A stretch of DNA of 64,000 bases from Rhizobium mongolense USDA 1844. Its GTDB lineage: Bacteria > Pseudomonadota > Alphaproteobacteria > Rhizobiales > Rhizobiaceae. The stretch covers positions 317,976 through 381,975 of the forward strand of contig NZ_ATTQ01000006.1 in the NCBI RefSeq assembly GCF_000419765.1, in the 5' to 3' direction. How positions within the stretch are numbered: position 1 is the first letter of the stretch; the number at the start of each line of letters is the position of its first letter. The position numbers and the translations under genes were made by a program. Below, one piece after another: positions 26,838 to 37,686 of this stretch. A model generated the notes under the pieces. The model worked only from the letters and a program-made list of their open reading frames with translations, did not search any database and was not told the origin of the DNA.

Positions 26838-27602
26838 TTACTTGACCAAAACCGGGCCGGTGCCGCGCACAGGCTCGTTTTCGTTGATGATGCCGAGGCG
26901 GCGCGCAACTTCGGAATAGGCTTCAAGAAGCCCGCCCATATCGCGGCGGAAGCGGTCCTTGTCCATCTTCTCGTGGGTTTCGATGTCCCAGAGGCGGCAA
27001 GAATCGGGCGAAATCTCGTCGGCAAGGATGATGCGCATCATGTCGCCTTCGAACAGCCGGCCGCATTCGATCTTGAAATCGACAAGCTGGATGCCGACGC
27101 CAAGGAAGAGGCCGGTCATGAAGTCGTTGACGCGGATGGCGAGCGCCATGATGTCGTCGAGCTCGGCAGGGTTTGCCCAGCCGAAGGCGGTGATGTGTTC
27201 TTCCGAGACCATCGGATCATCGAGAGCATCGGATTTGTAGTAGAATTCGATGATCGAGCGCGGCAGAACCACGCCTTCCTCAATGCCGAGGCGCTTGGCC
27301 AGCGAACCGGCAGCGACGTTGCGCACAACGATCTCGAGGGGGATCATCTCCACCTCCCGGATCAGCTGCTCGCGCATGTTGAGCCGGCGGATGAAGTGCG
27401 TCGGGATGCCGATCTTGTTCAGATGGCTGAAGATGTATTCCGAAATGCGGTTGTTCAGAACGCCCTTGCCATCGATGACTTCGTGCTTCTTCTTATTGAA
27501 GGCTGTGGCGTCATCCTTGAAGAACTGGATCAAAGTCCCCGGTTCCGGTCCCTCATATAGAATCTTGGCCTTGCCCTCGTAGATACGGCGGCGACGGTTC
27601 AT
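26838..27602 (-). CDS. purC: phosphoribosylaminoimidazole-succinocarboxamide synthase
   Basis: A 254-residue SAICAR synthetase that joins CAIR with aspartate using ATP. Typical features include [11 protein letters not shown] at the start, [15 protein letters not shown]-like ATP-site residues and the [12 protein letters not shown] end motif. It heads the purC-purS-(small gene)-purQ run, in which gaps are small or absent, so it is the first gene of an operon. Confidence 0.96.
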   Translation of the reverse strand: MNRRRRIYEGKAKILYEGPEPGTLIQFFKDDATAFNKKKHEVIDGKGVLNNRISEYIFSHLNKIGIPTHFIRRLNMREQLIREVEMIPLEIVVRNVAAGSLAKRLGIEEGVVLPRSIIEFYYKSDALDDPMVSEEHITAFGWANPAELDDIMALAIRVNDFMTGLFLGVGIQLVDFKIECGRLFEGDMMRIILADEISPDSCRLWDIETHEKMDKDRFRRDMGGLLEAYSEVARRLGIINENEPVRGTGPVLVK

Positions 27603-27831
27603 TTTAGTTGTTCTCTGTCGTTGGCGCTCTTGGGATAGCGCGAGTGGATGGATCTCGTGGCGTCCCCATAAAGGAAAAGAGAGAGTTTCACAATGCGCCT
27701 GTCACTCCTTCCCCGGATTCCAGATATGTAGGAACGCGGCGCAAGAGAATCGAAGATTTTCTGGAGATAAGCTTACAGTTTTTTGTGATGCAGTGGAATC
27801 AAAGCCGCCAGCACAGCCGCTTATGCAGGCT

Positions 27832-30057
27832 TTATTTGCTGCGGTTGCTTTTGATCTGCTGGCGAAGAACGCCCTGAAGGGCGTGGGCACCGCCGTCGTG
27901 CCGCCGCCAGCCCGCATTGCGTACAAAAGCCGGAACCTGCATGGCCGGCATCGGCCGCGCCAGCGCATAGCCTTGCAGCATGTCGCAGCCGAGATCGCTA
28001 AGGATGCGGACATGATCCATGCTTTCGACGCCCTCTGCCGTGACGAGGATGTTCAGCGAACGGCCGATATCGATGATGGAACGGACAAGCTTTCTCTGCT
28101 CAGCCGACTGCGGCAGCATGCGGATCAGCTCCCGGTCGATCTTCAGCGTGCGCGGACTGAGCTTGAGCAGGCTGACGATCGAGGCGTGACCGGTACCAAA
28201 GTCGTCGATCTCGATATCGATCCCGAGCTTGCGGAATTGCCTGAGATTGGTCAGGACTGCATCATCGCAATCGTCAAGCGATATGGATTCCAGGAGCTCG
28301 AAGGAGAGGATCCCCGGCTCGATCTTCTGCACCCGCAACTTCTTGGCGAGGCCCGGATCGGCCAAGCGCCTAGAGGAGACATTCACCGAAAGCTTCGGTG
28401 TGACGAAACCGTCTCTCGCCCAGGCGGCGCGATCGGCCAGGCCTTTTTCGAGGATCAGGCCGTCGATCGCTGAGACGACGTCAAGATCTTCGGCAATCGT
28501 CAGGAAGTGGCCTGGTGTCAGCAATCCGTGCTCCGGATGCCGCCAGCGTGCCAGCGTCTCCACGCCGGCAACCTCCAGGGTCTGGGCATGAAACTGCAAT
28601 TGATAGAAGGGGATGAATTCGTTGCGCTCCAGTCCCAGCAGCATTTCGTCCGACAGGCGCTTCGCCGCGATGATGGTGCGGCGGGCGTCCTTCGTGAAGA
28701 ATTCATGGCGGTTGCGGCCTGCGCCCTTGGCGCGGTAAAGGGCGATATCGGCGTTGAGCAACAACTGCTTTGCATCGAGATCCTTGCCGCTTTCCGCGGC
28801 AATGCCGATGCTGGCGCCGAAGCGACAGTCATGGCCTTCGTAGCGGACCGGCTTGCTGAGTTCGCGGATGATGCGGGCTGCCATATTGGAAAGCTTCTTC
28901 GGAGCGCTGTCGATCGTGCAAAGTACGACGAACTCGTCGCCGCCGATGCGCGCAACGAAATCGCTCGTGCGCACGCTCTCCTTCAGCACCCTGGCCACAT
29001 GTTTCAACATGGCGTCGCCGGCGCGATGACCGAGCGTGTCGTTGATCTGCTTGAAACGATCGAGATCGATATGCAGGATCGCGAGCGTCAAGCCATTCTC
29101 GCGGCATCCGGCGGAACGCTCGTCAAGCATGCGGTCGAGATAGCGGCGGTTGGGTAGTTCCGTGAGGTAATCGTGAAGCGCCAGATGCTCGATGCTTTCC
29201 CTGGCGGCTTCGAGTTCCTGATTGCGGGCTTCTGCAAGATCCTTTGCCTTCTGCAGATCGTTGCGAAGACTGACCTCTTCGGTGACATCCCAATTTGCGC
29301 CGATGAGCTTGCGCTTGCCGTCGGCATCCAGGAAGAAAGCCGAGCGGGAGCGAATGACGCGTTCGGCGCCATCGCCGCGCATGACACGGAACTCCTGCAG
29401 CAGGCCGCGGTCTTTTTCGAGACTTGCTTCCAGGTTCTTCAGCGTGCGCTCGCGGTCGTCCGGGTGCAGCGCCTGTTCCCATGCCTCGCTCAGCTTCAGG
29501 CGCGGCGTGCCTTCAAGCCCGTACATCGCCAGCAAGCGGTCGTCCCACTCGACAGTTCCGGCGTTGAGATCGGCTTCGAAAACGCCTATGCGCGAGATTT
29601 CGAGAGCGAGATCCAGCCTACGTGACAGGTGCTCGAGCATCTCCTCGGATCGCTTGCGGGCCGTGATGTCCGTATCCGTGCCGACGATGCGGGCAGGGGC
29701 GCCGTTTTCGTCCCATTCCACGCAGGCGCCGCGGCATTCGATCCAGACCCAGTGGCCGTCCTTGTGGCGCTCCCGATATTCGAAGACGTGATAATCCGGG
29801 TCGCCTGCGATTTGCTTCTCAATGGCCCGGATGACGAAATCGCGGTCATCGGGATGAAGAAGCTTGAGCCATTCCTCGTAGTCTCCGTCGGCTTCCTCGT
29901 GCGGAGCCATGCCGCGGATTTCTTTCCAAGTATCGGAGTAGTATTTGGTGCCGGTTAGGTTATTGTGGTCCCACACGCCGAGGCCAGAGCCGACGAGCGC
30001 ATAGTTCCAACGGCTCTCGCGCTCCGCAAGATCGGAGGTATCCGGTGCCTGCTTCAT
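27832..30057 (-). CDS. PAS-PAS-GGDEF-EAL cyclic-di-GMP enzyme
   Basis: A protein of about 741 residues with two PAS domains (roughly 10-130 and 140-255), a GGDEF domain (about 290-450) and an EAL domain (about 470-720). The GGDEF signature IGGDEF is intact, so cyclase activity is possible. The EAL signature reads ETL (VAGVETLARW), keeping the metal-binding Glu, and DDFGTG, LKID and AEGVES are present, so phosphodiesterase activity is also possible. No membrane segment. ATG 30057 is used; starts as far as 30123 are possible. Confidence 0.88.
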   Translation of the reverse strand: MKQAPDTSDLAERESRWNYALVGSGLGVWDHNNLTGTKYYSDTWKEIRGMAPHEEADGDYEEWLKLLHPDDRDFVIRAIEKQIAGDPDYHVFEYRERHKDGHWVWIECRGACVEWDENGAPARIVGTDTDITARKRSEEMLEHLSRRLDLALEISRIGVFEADLNAGTVEWDDRLLAMYGLEGTPRLKLSEAWEQALHPDDRERTLKNLEASLEKDRGLLQEFRVMRGDGAERVIRSRSAFFLDADGKRKLIGANWDVTEEVSLRNDLQKAKDLAEARNQELEAARESIEHLALHDYLTELPNRRYLDRMLDERSAGCRENGLTLAILHIDLDRFKQINDTLGHRAGDAMLKHVARVLKESVRTSDFVARIGGDEFVVLCTIDSAPKKLSNMAARIIRELSKPVRYEGHDCRFGASIGIAAESGKDLDAKQLLLNADIALYRAKGAGRNRHEFFTKDARRTIIAAKRLSDEMLLGLERNEFIPFYQLQFHAQTLEVAGVETLARWRHPEHGLLTPGHFLTIAEDLDVVSAIDGLILEKGLADRAAWARDGFVTPKLSVNVSSRRLADPGLAKKLRVQKIEPGILSFELLESISLDDCDDAVLTNLRQFRKLGIDIEIDDFGTGHASIVSLLKLSPRTLKIDRELIRMLPQSAEQRKLVRSIIDIGRSLNILVTAEGVESMDHVRILSDLGCDMLQGYALARPMPAMQVPAFVRNAGWRRHDGGAHALQGVLRQQIKSNRSK

Positions 30058-30210
30058 CGCAAACTTGTTGTCAGTATTGATCGCGCCGACCTGTTTTCGC
30101 TGCTTCACTGCGCACTCGCCCAATTCGCGTGCAGGCAGTTTGAAGTCATTGAATAAAATAACTGTTAAGCGGTGCCTGAAAGACGTGGAAAACTTTCGGT
30201 TTTCCAGAGC

Positions 30211-30765
30211 CTAAGGCTTCAGGCGGCTCAAGAACTGCGCGAAGACCATCGTTCCCTCGGGCCAGGGGCCGTGACCTGACTCCGCGTTGATATGGCCCGA
30301 TTCACCAGCGTCGATCAGAAGCGAGCCCCAGCTTGCGGCAACGTCATCGGCATGCTCGTAGCTGCCGAATGGATCGTTGCGGCTTGCCACTGTGATCGCA
30401 GGGAACGGCAGCGGATCGCGCGGGTAGGGACCGAAGGTCATGAGATGCTTCGGGCGGATCTTCGGGTTGGCGACATCGGGCGGTGCCACGAAGAATGCGC
30501 CGGCCACCTTCTTCTTGAAATGCGGGATCGCATGGATCGCCGAGGGTATTCCGAGCGAGTGGGCAACAAGGACGACTGGGCGGGACGAGGCGTTCACCTC
30601 CTCGGCGATGCGGGCGACCCAATCTTCGCGGACCGGCTTTGACCATTCCGCCTGTTCGACGCGCCGCGCGGTGCTGAGCTTGGCTTCCCAGCGGGTCTGC
30701 CAGTGGTCGGGGCCGGAATTCGTGTAGCCAGGGATGATGAGAATATCGACGTCAGATGCTTTCAT
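30211..30765 (-). CDS. RBBP9/YdeN family serine hydrolase
   Basis: A 184-residue small alpha/beta hydrolase. The nucleophile is Ser70 in VLVAHSLG, the acid is in SRNDPFGSYEH, and the His in DAGESGHINAESGHG. Family members are carboxylesterases of unclear substrate. ATG 30765 is chosen; the longer frame upstream is non-coding-like. It is divergent from the DUF2189 gene. Confidence 0.82.
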   Translation of the reverse strand: MKASDVDILIIPGYTNSGPDHWQTRWEAKLSTARRVEQAEWSKPVREDWVARIAEEVNASSRPVVLVAHSLGIPSAIHAIPHFKKKVAGAFFVAPPDVANPKIRPKHLMTFGPYPRDPLPFPAITVASRNDPFGSYEHADDVAASWGSLLIDAGESGHINAESGHGPWPEGTMVFAQFLSRLKP

Positions 30766-30931
30766 GATCCCGCCGATGTGAGAAAGCTTGGCCGCTCTGT
30801 CAAGGGAAAGCGCGACAAGGGCGGTGAAATTCGTTATGATCGCGCCATTGCCGGTTGCGGTTTCTCGTGTCGGCTGCGTCAATGCCGATGCATTTCCGCC
30901 GCCGGCCGATCGGCTTACGGAGGAGAAAGCC

Positions 30932-31729
30932 ATGTCGGCATTTCATGTTATGACAGGATCAGGCGAACGCTACGCACGTCTCGCTATTAACAAGATCAGC
31001 ACCGCTGACGTCTTCGACGCGTTACGTCGCGGGCTGGACGATTTTCGCGAAAAGCCTTCCCATTACGTCTTCTTATGCCTCATGTATCCGATCGCCGGCA
31101 TTTTCCTTGCCCTTGCATCATCGGACGCAAACCTTCTGCCGATGATCTTTCCGCTGATGTCCGGGTTTGCGCTGATCGGGCCGATTGCCGCCATCGGGCT
31201 CTACGAAATCAGCCGGCGCCGCGAGGCGGGTCTCGATACGTCGTGGACGCACGCGCTCGAAGTCAGGCAATCGCCGGCCTTGCCGTCGATCATCGTCGGC
31301 GGGCTGCTGCTGTTCGGCTTCTTCATCGTCTGGCTCGTCGCAGCGCAGACGCTCTACACGAACCTGTTTGGCGATGTTTTCCCGCGGTCGATCGAAGTGT
31401 TCACCTCGCAGATTTTCGGTACGCCCGAAGGCATGCAACTAATTATCTGGGGCAATCTGCTGGGGCTGGTCTTCGCCATCGTGGTTCTGGCGACGACCGT
31501 GGTCACGTTCCCCTTGCTTCTCGATCGCGATGTAGGGCTGGTGGCTGCTATGGCGGCTTCGATCCGCGCAACTGTCGTCAATCCGGTACCGGTCATGCTG
31601 TGGGGCCTGATCATTGCTGCGGCGCTGGTCATCGGCACGATCCCGCTATTTGTCGGGCTAGCACTGGTGATGCCTATCCTCGGCCACGCGACATGGCATC
31701 TCTATAGAAAACTGGTCACGCCTGCATAA
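30932..31729 (+). CDS. DUF2189 membrane protein
   Basis: A 265-residue inner-membrane protein with about six transmembrane helices and the DUF2189 pattern: ALRRGLDDFREKP at the start, PIAAIGLYEISRRREAGLD in the second loop, and helices such as LLLFGFFIVWLVAA and LIIAAALVIGTIPLF. GGAGG precedes ATG 30932. DUF2189 function is not established. It is followed by a small iron-permease-like gene on the same strand. Confidence 0.78.
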   Translation: MSAFHVMTGSGERYARLAINKISTADVFDALRRGLDDFREKPSHYVFLCLMYPIAGIFLALASSDANLLPMIFPLMSGFALIGPIAAIGLYEISRRREAGLDTSWTHALEVRQSPALPSIIVGGLLLFGFFIVWLVAAQTLYTNLFGDVFPRSIEVFTSQIFGTPEGMQLIIWGNLLGLVFAIVVLATTVVTFPLLLDRDVGLVAAMAASIRATVVNPVPVMLWGLIIAAALVIGTIPLFVGLALVMPILGHATWHLYRKLVTPA

Positions 31730-31814
31730 GGCACGATGCAGTCTGTGCGCTAAGCGAGCGGAACCTGCAACCTCCTTCAAAGTTAATCTGAAGATGTCTT
31801 TGAAGGAGGCTTCC

Positions 31815-32279
31815 ATGCCAGCATCGCGGCACGTCTTTACCCGCTTTGCCACCAACGTGTCGGAATGGGCGGGCAAGCCGGCCATCTTCGTTCTCGCGGT
31901 GGCGGTCGTCATTGTTTGGGCAGTGTTGGGTCCGTTCTTCGATTATTCGGAAACATGGCAGCTGATCATCAACACAGGCACGACGATCGTGACCTTCCTC
32001 ATGGTTTTCGTGCTGCAGAACGCGCAGATGCGCGACACGCGTGCCATCCAGGCCAAGCTCGATGAACTCATCCTGACCAGCCATGCCGAGAACCGCTTCA
32101 TCGGTATCGAAAACCTCGACGAGGAGGATTTGAAACATCTAGACCGGCTGGTGGCGAAAGCCGCCAGAGGGAAAGGCGGGACGGAGGCGATCAATGCATC
32201 GCAGGCGGAGGAAGGACGCCGCAAAAGATCGCAGGGAAGCAAACGCGCTGCACCATCGAAACCGCGCAAGCAGAAATGA
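31815..32279 (+). CDS. low-affinity iron permease family protein
   Basis: A 154-residue protein with two transmembrane helices (PAIFVLAVAVVIVWAVLG and WQLIINTGTTIVTFLMVFVL) followed by QNAQMRDTRAIQAKLDELI, the signature of the low-affinity iron permease (FET4-like) family. The C-terminus is Lys-rich. GGAGG lies 7 nt before ATG 31815. Transport activity of the bacterial members is not proven. A bidirectional terminator follows. Confidence 0.8.
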   Translation: MPASRHVFTRFATNVSEWAGKPAIFVLAVAVVIVWAVLGPFFDYSETWQLIINTGTTIVTFLMVFVLQNAQMRDTRAIQAKLDELILTSHAENRFIGIENLDEEDLKHLDRLVAKAARGKGGTEAINASQAEEGRRKRSQGSKRAAPSKPRKQK

Positions 32280-32280
32280 C

Positions 32281-32308
32281 AACGGCGCCGTAGCTCCGGC
32301 GCCGTTTT
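32281..32308. terminator. bidirectional terminator between the permease gene and purB
   Basis: AACGGCGCC, 8-nt loop, GGCGCCGTT then T. A perfect 9-bp stem between convergent genes. Confidence 0.78.
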
Positions 32309-32324
32309 CGAATGCATCCGAGGG

Positions 32325-33626
<1,302 letters not shown>

Positions 33627-33690
33627 GGCTCACTGCTTTCGTTGCGAGGAAGACTTTCTGGCGCCCCTGTAGCAAAGACGCGCGGTAATC

Positions 33691-34176
33691 TCAACGCATG
33701 CGTTTTGCAAGCGCGTAGCTGGTTACAAGCAGGCAGACGAGGCCGAACGGCAGGAAGAGCCTCAGACCGAGGACCAGGAACTGATAGACGGCGTTCGCGC
33801 CGGTGAAGATGAACTGGTAGGTCCATAGGAGGCTGCCGAACGGCGCATGCCAGCGCGAATAGAAAATGCGGTAGTCCATGGAAAAGAGAAATGCCGTCAT
33901 CAACATCGTGCCCGCCGTCAGGCAGACGAAGAAGGCGGCAAAGCGCGTTTCGATCCGGCGCCGGTAGGCGAAGAAGCGGCCGATTGGCAGCATGAAGGGC
34001 CAGGAGAAAAGGCCGCCGGCGAAATAGAGAAGCGCCAGTTCGGCCGCGTGTTCCGTCTCGAAGCGGTTGCGCATGTAAAGCGCCGACATCGCCGAGGCCA
34101 TCATCATGAGGCCCCACAGCGCGGCGCCGCCAAACAGCTCGAAACAAGGTGGTCTGGCAGCGCGTATCCGGTCCAT
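33691..34176 (-). CDS. conserved membrane protein of unknown function
   Basis: A 161-residue protein with about five hydrophobic helices (LFGGAALWGLMMMASAMSAL, LLYFAGGLFSWPFMLPI, FFVCLTAGTMLMTAFLF and a long C-terminal pair). No catalytic motif is evident. ATG 34176 lies 20 bp after the rpe stop, so it is likely cotranscribed with rpe and purB. Confidence 0.7.
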   Translation of the reverse strand: MDRIRAARPPCFELFGGAALWGLMMMASAMSALYMRNRFETEHAAELALLYFAGGLFSWPFMLPIGRFFAYRRRIETRFAAFFVCLTAGTMLMTAFLFSMDYRIFYSRWHAPFGSLLWTYQFIFTGANAVYQFLVLGLRLFLPFGLVCLLVTSYALAKRMR

Positions 34177-34195
34177 CGTCAGCGATACGCCAATG

Positions 34196-34873
34196 TCATG
34201 AGCGCCCGGCTCCTGCAGCGCTTCGCAGGTCGCTGATGGCGGTGCGGTAGGCTTCGACGGAGGCGCCCTTGAAGATCGCCGAACCGGCGACGAGCACATT
34301 GCCACCCGCCTTGCCGACGATCGGCGCCGTCTCAACCGTGACGCCGCCGTCGACCTCAAGCTCGATCGGCCTGTCACCGATCAGGGATTTCGCGGCCGCA
34401 ATCTTCCCGGCCATCGCGGGAATGAATTTCTGGCCGCCGAAGCCGGGGTTCACCGACATGATGAGGATGAGGTCGACGTCGTCGAGAACGTTCTCGATCG
34501 CCGACAGCGGCGTTGCCGGATTGACCGTCACTCCGACCTTCTTACCGAGATTGCGGATCGTCTGCAGCGAGCGGTGAAGATGCGGTCCTGCCTCAGCATG
34601 AACCGTGATGCGGTCGCAGCCGGCCTTGGCGAAGGCTTCCAGGTAAGGATCGGCCGGCGAGATCATCAGGTGGCAATCGAAGGTCGCATCACTATAGGAG
34701 CGCAACGACTTGATGACGTCGGCGCCGAAGGAAATGTTCGGCACGAAATGGCCGTCCATGACGTCCAGATGGATCCAGTCTGCGCCTGCCGCCGTCACAT
34801 CGCGCACTTCCTGTCCGAGCTTGGCGAAGTCCGCAGCCAGAATGGAGGGGGCAATCCGGATCGGCAGGGTCAT
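34196..34873 (-). CDS. rpe: ribulose-phosphate 3-epimerase
   Basis: A 225-residue TIM-barrel epimerase interconverting ribulose 5-phosphate and xylulose 5-phosphate. Metal-binding residues are in [12 protein letters not shown] and CHLMI, with [11 protein letters not shown] and DGGV typical of the family. It belongs to the pentose phosphate and Calvin pathways. Probably the first gene of rpe-(membrane protein)-purB. Confidence 0.95.
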   Translation of the reverse strand: MTLPIRIAPSILAADFAKLGQEVRDVTAAGADWIHLDVMDGHFVPNISFGADVIKSLRSYSDATFDCHLMISPADPYLEAFAKAGCDRITVHAEAGPHLHRSLQTIRNLGKKVGVTVNPATPLSAIENVLDDVDLILIMSVNPGFGGQKFIPAMAGKIAAAKSLIGDRPIELEVDGGVTVETAPIVGKAGGNVLVAGSAIFKGASVEAYRTAISDLRSAAGAGRS

Positions 34874-34988
34874 GGCACTCTTCTCTCACCTTGGGGAACT
34901 CGCGGCGGTTTAGCAGGGCTCAATCGAACGGGCAACCGCATCATCGCTGCACTCGTGAACTCTGCGTAAACGGCATTCTCGTCTCGGG

Positions 34989-36071
34989 TTAATCGCCAGG
35001 CGCGGCAGGCGTGGCGAAGGTGCCGCGGCGCCATTCCAGCAGCTGGTAAGGGTTCTCCGAAAGCTCATGGCCAGCCGTGAACGTCAGATCGCCGATCGGC
35101 GTAGAGAACCTCGTGCCGACGAGTTTTTCCGCCACCGTCTTTCCTTCTGCCGTGGCGGCCGTTGCCGCCTGCTGCGCGAGGGCCGCTGCTGCGGCTGCCG
35201 GCAGGACATAGCCTTCAGGCTCGATGCCTTGCGCGCGCAATGCCGTCGCTGCGGCTTGTGCGGGCCGCAAAGTGTCGAATTCCGGCATGGTGACCGCACG
35301 CACGCCGTCCGGAAGCGGCAGCGGCTGGTTTGCCGCGCGCATTGCATCTCCGCCCAAAATAGCGAGCGGAATCTTCTCCGCTGCGGCATCTCGGGCGATG
35401 ACTGCGACGTCGGCGCGGTCGCCGCCGATGAAAACCTTGGTGGCGCCGGCCTTCTTCAGGCGGCGGACGAGGGCGATCTGCTGGTCCTGACCCGGCCTAT
35501 AGGTGTCCGTAAAGACGGGCTTCAGCCCTTTTTCCTCAAGCGCATTCCGGATGGCCTCGGTCAGTTCGCGGCCGTGGATGGTGCCGTCCTCGATGAGGGC
35601 GATCGGCGCTGCCTCCCAGTTGTTGAGGATCGCTTCGATGATGCGTGCGGCTTCGGCGCCATCGGCCGGCGCCAGACGAAACAGCGGCCAGCCGTTCTTC
35701 AATGCGTCTTCCATCAGGATGCGTGCGCGCACCGACACGGTGATCGCCGGAATGTTCGCATCCTTGAGCTTCGGCAGTGCACTTTCCAGGGTTTCGCTGC
35801 ACAGAAAGCCGATTGCGACTTGCACCTTGGCGTTCACCAGCGCATCGGCAATCGCCGCACCACTGTTTTCCTCGCAGGGCTCATCGATTGTGACGACGGT
35901 ATTTCCATCCTTGGTGATCTGATAGTTCGCTCCGGCGAAAACCTGCGCGCCAAGCTGCTGCAGGTTGCCGCCCTGGGGAGCGACGACGCCGATCGTAACG
36001 CCCGCGGCATGGCTTTCGGCTGCTGCAAGAAACAGCATCGAAAAAGCCGCTATGCCACGCAGAATATTCAT
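34989..36071 (-). CDS. periplasmic binding protein, branched-chain amino-acid (LivJ-like) type
   Basis: About 360 residues. It has a signal peptide (MNILRGIAAFSMLFLAAA, cleavage after SHAAG) and a periplasmic type I binding fold: TIGVVAPQGGNLQQLGAQV, GFLCSETLESALPKL and KKAGATKVFIGGD. Such proteins bind amino acids or other small ligands for ABC transporters; no permease is adjacent, so it may serve a distant system. ATG 36071 is preferred; ATG 36101 would add ten residues. Confidence 0.78.
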   Translation of the reverse strand: MNILRGIAAFSMLFLAAAESHAAGVTIGVVAPQGGNLQQLGAQVFAGANYQITKDGNTVVTIDEPCEENSGAAIADALVNAKVQVAIGFLCSETLESALPKLKDANIPAITVSVRARILMEDALKNGWPLFRLAPADGAEAARIIEAILNNWEAAPIALIEDGTIHGRELTEAIRNALEEKGLKPVFTDTYRPGQDQQIALVRRLKKAGATKVFIGGDRADVAVIARDAAAEKIPLAILGGDAMRAANQPLPLPDGVRAVTMPEFDTLRPAQAAATALRAQGIEPEGYVLPAAAAAALAQQAATAATAEGKTVAEKLVGTRFSTPIGDLTFTAGHELSENPYQLLEWRRGTFATPAAPGD

Positions 36072-36244
36072 GAAAATCGCCGTTTCCCTGTCGCCCTTCA
36101 TGCCCTTTTAGCTGCCCGGCGGCAATCGTCAAAGAAAAACAGGCGGAATGCGCCGCATTTCGTCGGCTTCATTGTAGAAAAGGTAACCGATGGCATCCAT
36201 ATTAGCGGCACAAGAGTAGGCGGCGCGGCCGCAGGAGACCGCAT

Positions 36245-36739
36245 TTGTTGAACAGGCAGCCGATCGATCCCAAGCTTTATCGCGATGCCATGAGCCGTTT
36301 CGGGGGTCATGTGCAGCTCGTGACGACGGTGCTTGGCGAGACACGCCGCGGGGTGACGATCACCGCAGCCTGTTCGGTCTCCGACGATCCGGCCTGCGTG
36401 CTCGTCTGCCTCAACAACAGCAATCCGAAGAACGACATCTTCTTCCAGAGCGGCATTTTCGCGCTGAACACGCTCGGCGCGCACCATCAGGCGTTGGCGG
36501 ACGCATTTTCCGGACGCACGCCGATGAGCAACGACGAGCGGTTTGCGACCGGCAAATTCGACAAGCTGGTCACCGGTGCGCCCGTGCTCTGGGACTCGCT
36601 TGCCTCCTTCGATTGCAGGGTGATGGAGATCAAGGAGATGTCGACTCACCACATCATTTTCGGCGAGGTCGTGGCCGTGCGTTTCAACGAAACAAAACCG
36701 GCGCTGCTCTATATGAACCGGGACTACCACACGCTATAA
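36245..36739 (+). CDS. flavin reductase family protein
   Basis: A 164-residue split-barrel flavoprotein similar to HpaC/RutF-type reductases: QLVTTVLGETRRGVTITAAC and PACVLVCLNNSNPKN form the flavin-binding region, and FGEVVAVRF is near the end. These enzymes supply reduced FMN or FAD to a partner monooxygenase, which is not in the window. The start is TTG 36245, with GGAG seven bases upstream; TTG 36248 is an alternative. Confidence 0.8.
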   Translation: MLNRQPIDPKLYRDAMSRFGGHVQLVTTVLGETRRGVTITAACSVSDDPACVLVCLNNSNPKNDIFFQSGIFALNTLGAHHQALADAFSGRTPMSNDERFATGKFDKLVTGAPVLWDSLASFDCRVMEIKEMSTHHIIFGEVVAVRFNETKPALLYMNRDYHTL

Positions 36740-36760
36740 CTCCCTAAAAAGGGAGGAGAT

Positions 36761-37684
36761 ATGCCCGATCATCCGCTGCCGCCCGCGTCTATCGACGAGA
36801 CGATCGCCATGCTGGCAAGAGAGGATTATCTCGCAGGCCGGTCGCTGGCGACGGTGCTCTTTCTCGCCTTGAAGATGAAGCGGCCGCTGTTTCTCGAAGG
36901 AGAGGCCGGCGTCGGGAAGACCGAGATCGCGAAGGTGCTGTCGAAGGCGCTCGACCGGCCGCTGATCCGGCTGCAATGCTACGAAGGCCTCGATATCGCA
37001 TCCGCCGTCTACGAGTGGAATTATCCGGCGCAGATGCTGGAGATCCGGCTTGCCGAGGCCTCTGGATTGACCGATCGCAACCGTATCGAATCCGATATCT
37101 TTTCCGAGCGCTACCTTATCCGCCGCCCTGTGTTGCAGGCGCTTTCGTCTGCGGAAGGCCGTGCGCCGGTCTTCCTGATCGATGAGCTCGACCGTACCGA
37201 CGAGGCCTTCGAAGCCTTCCTGCTGGAAGTGCTCTCGGATTTCCAGGTGACGATCCCCGAGCTCGGGACCATCAAGGCCGGCGAGCCGCCGATCGTCATC
37301 ATCACGACCAATCGGACGCGCGAAGTGCACGATGCGTTGAAGCGCCGCTGTCTCTACCACTGGGTCGATTATCCGGAGGCCGCGCAGGAACTGGAGATCA
37401 TCCGCCGGAAGGTGCCCGGCTGCAACGAGGCTCTCTCCCAGCAGATTATCGCCTATGTACAGAAGCTGCGCACGCTCGATCTCTTCAAGAATCCCGGCGT
37501 GGCAGAGACGATCGACTGGGCGACGGCGCTGACCGAACTCGACCGTCTGGCGCTCGATCCGGAAACCATTTCCGACACGATCGGCACGCTCTTGAAATAC
37601 CAGGACGACATTGCGCGCATTCAGGGCGGCGAAGGCGCTCGTGTCCTGACCGAGGTCAAGGACGAGCTGAGGGCAGCGGGTTAG
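36761..37684 (+). CDS. MoxR-type AAA ATPase (CoxD-like)
   Basis: A 307-residue AAA ATPase of the MoxR family. Walker A is GEAGVGKTE (near 47), Walker B VFLIDELDR, and the sensor 1 region VIITTNRTREVHDALKRRC. CoxD-like proteins help assemble the Mo and Cu active site of CO dehydrogenase-type hydroxylases. It is followed after 2 bp by the VWA gene, the normal CoxD-CoxE order. The hydroxylase itself is not in the window. Confidence 0.85.
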   Translation: MPDHPLPPASIDETIAMLAREDYLAGRSLATVLFLALKMKRPLFLEGEAGVGKTEIAKVLSKALDRPLIRLQCYEGLDIASAVYEWNYPAQMLEIRLAEASGLTDRNRIESDIFSERYLIRRPVLQALSSAEGRAPVFLIDELDRTDEAFEAFLLEVLSDFQVTIPELGTIKAGEPPIVIITTNRTREVHDALKRRCLYHWVDYPEAAQELEIIRRKVPGCNEALSQQIIAYVQKLRTLDLFKNPGVAETIDWATALTELDRLALDPETISDTIGTLLKYQDDIARIQGGEGARVLTEVKDELRAAG

Positions 37685-37686
37685 AG

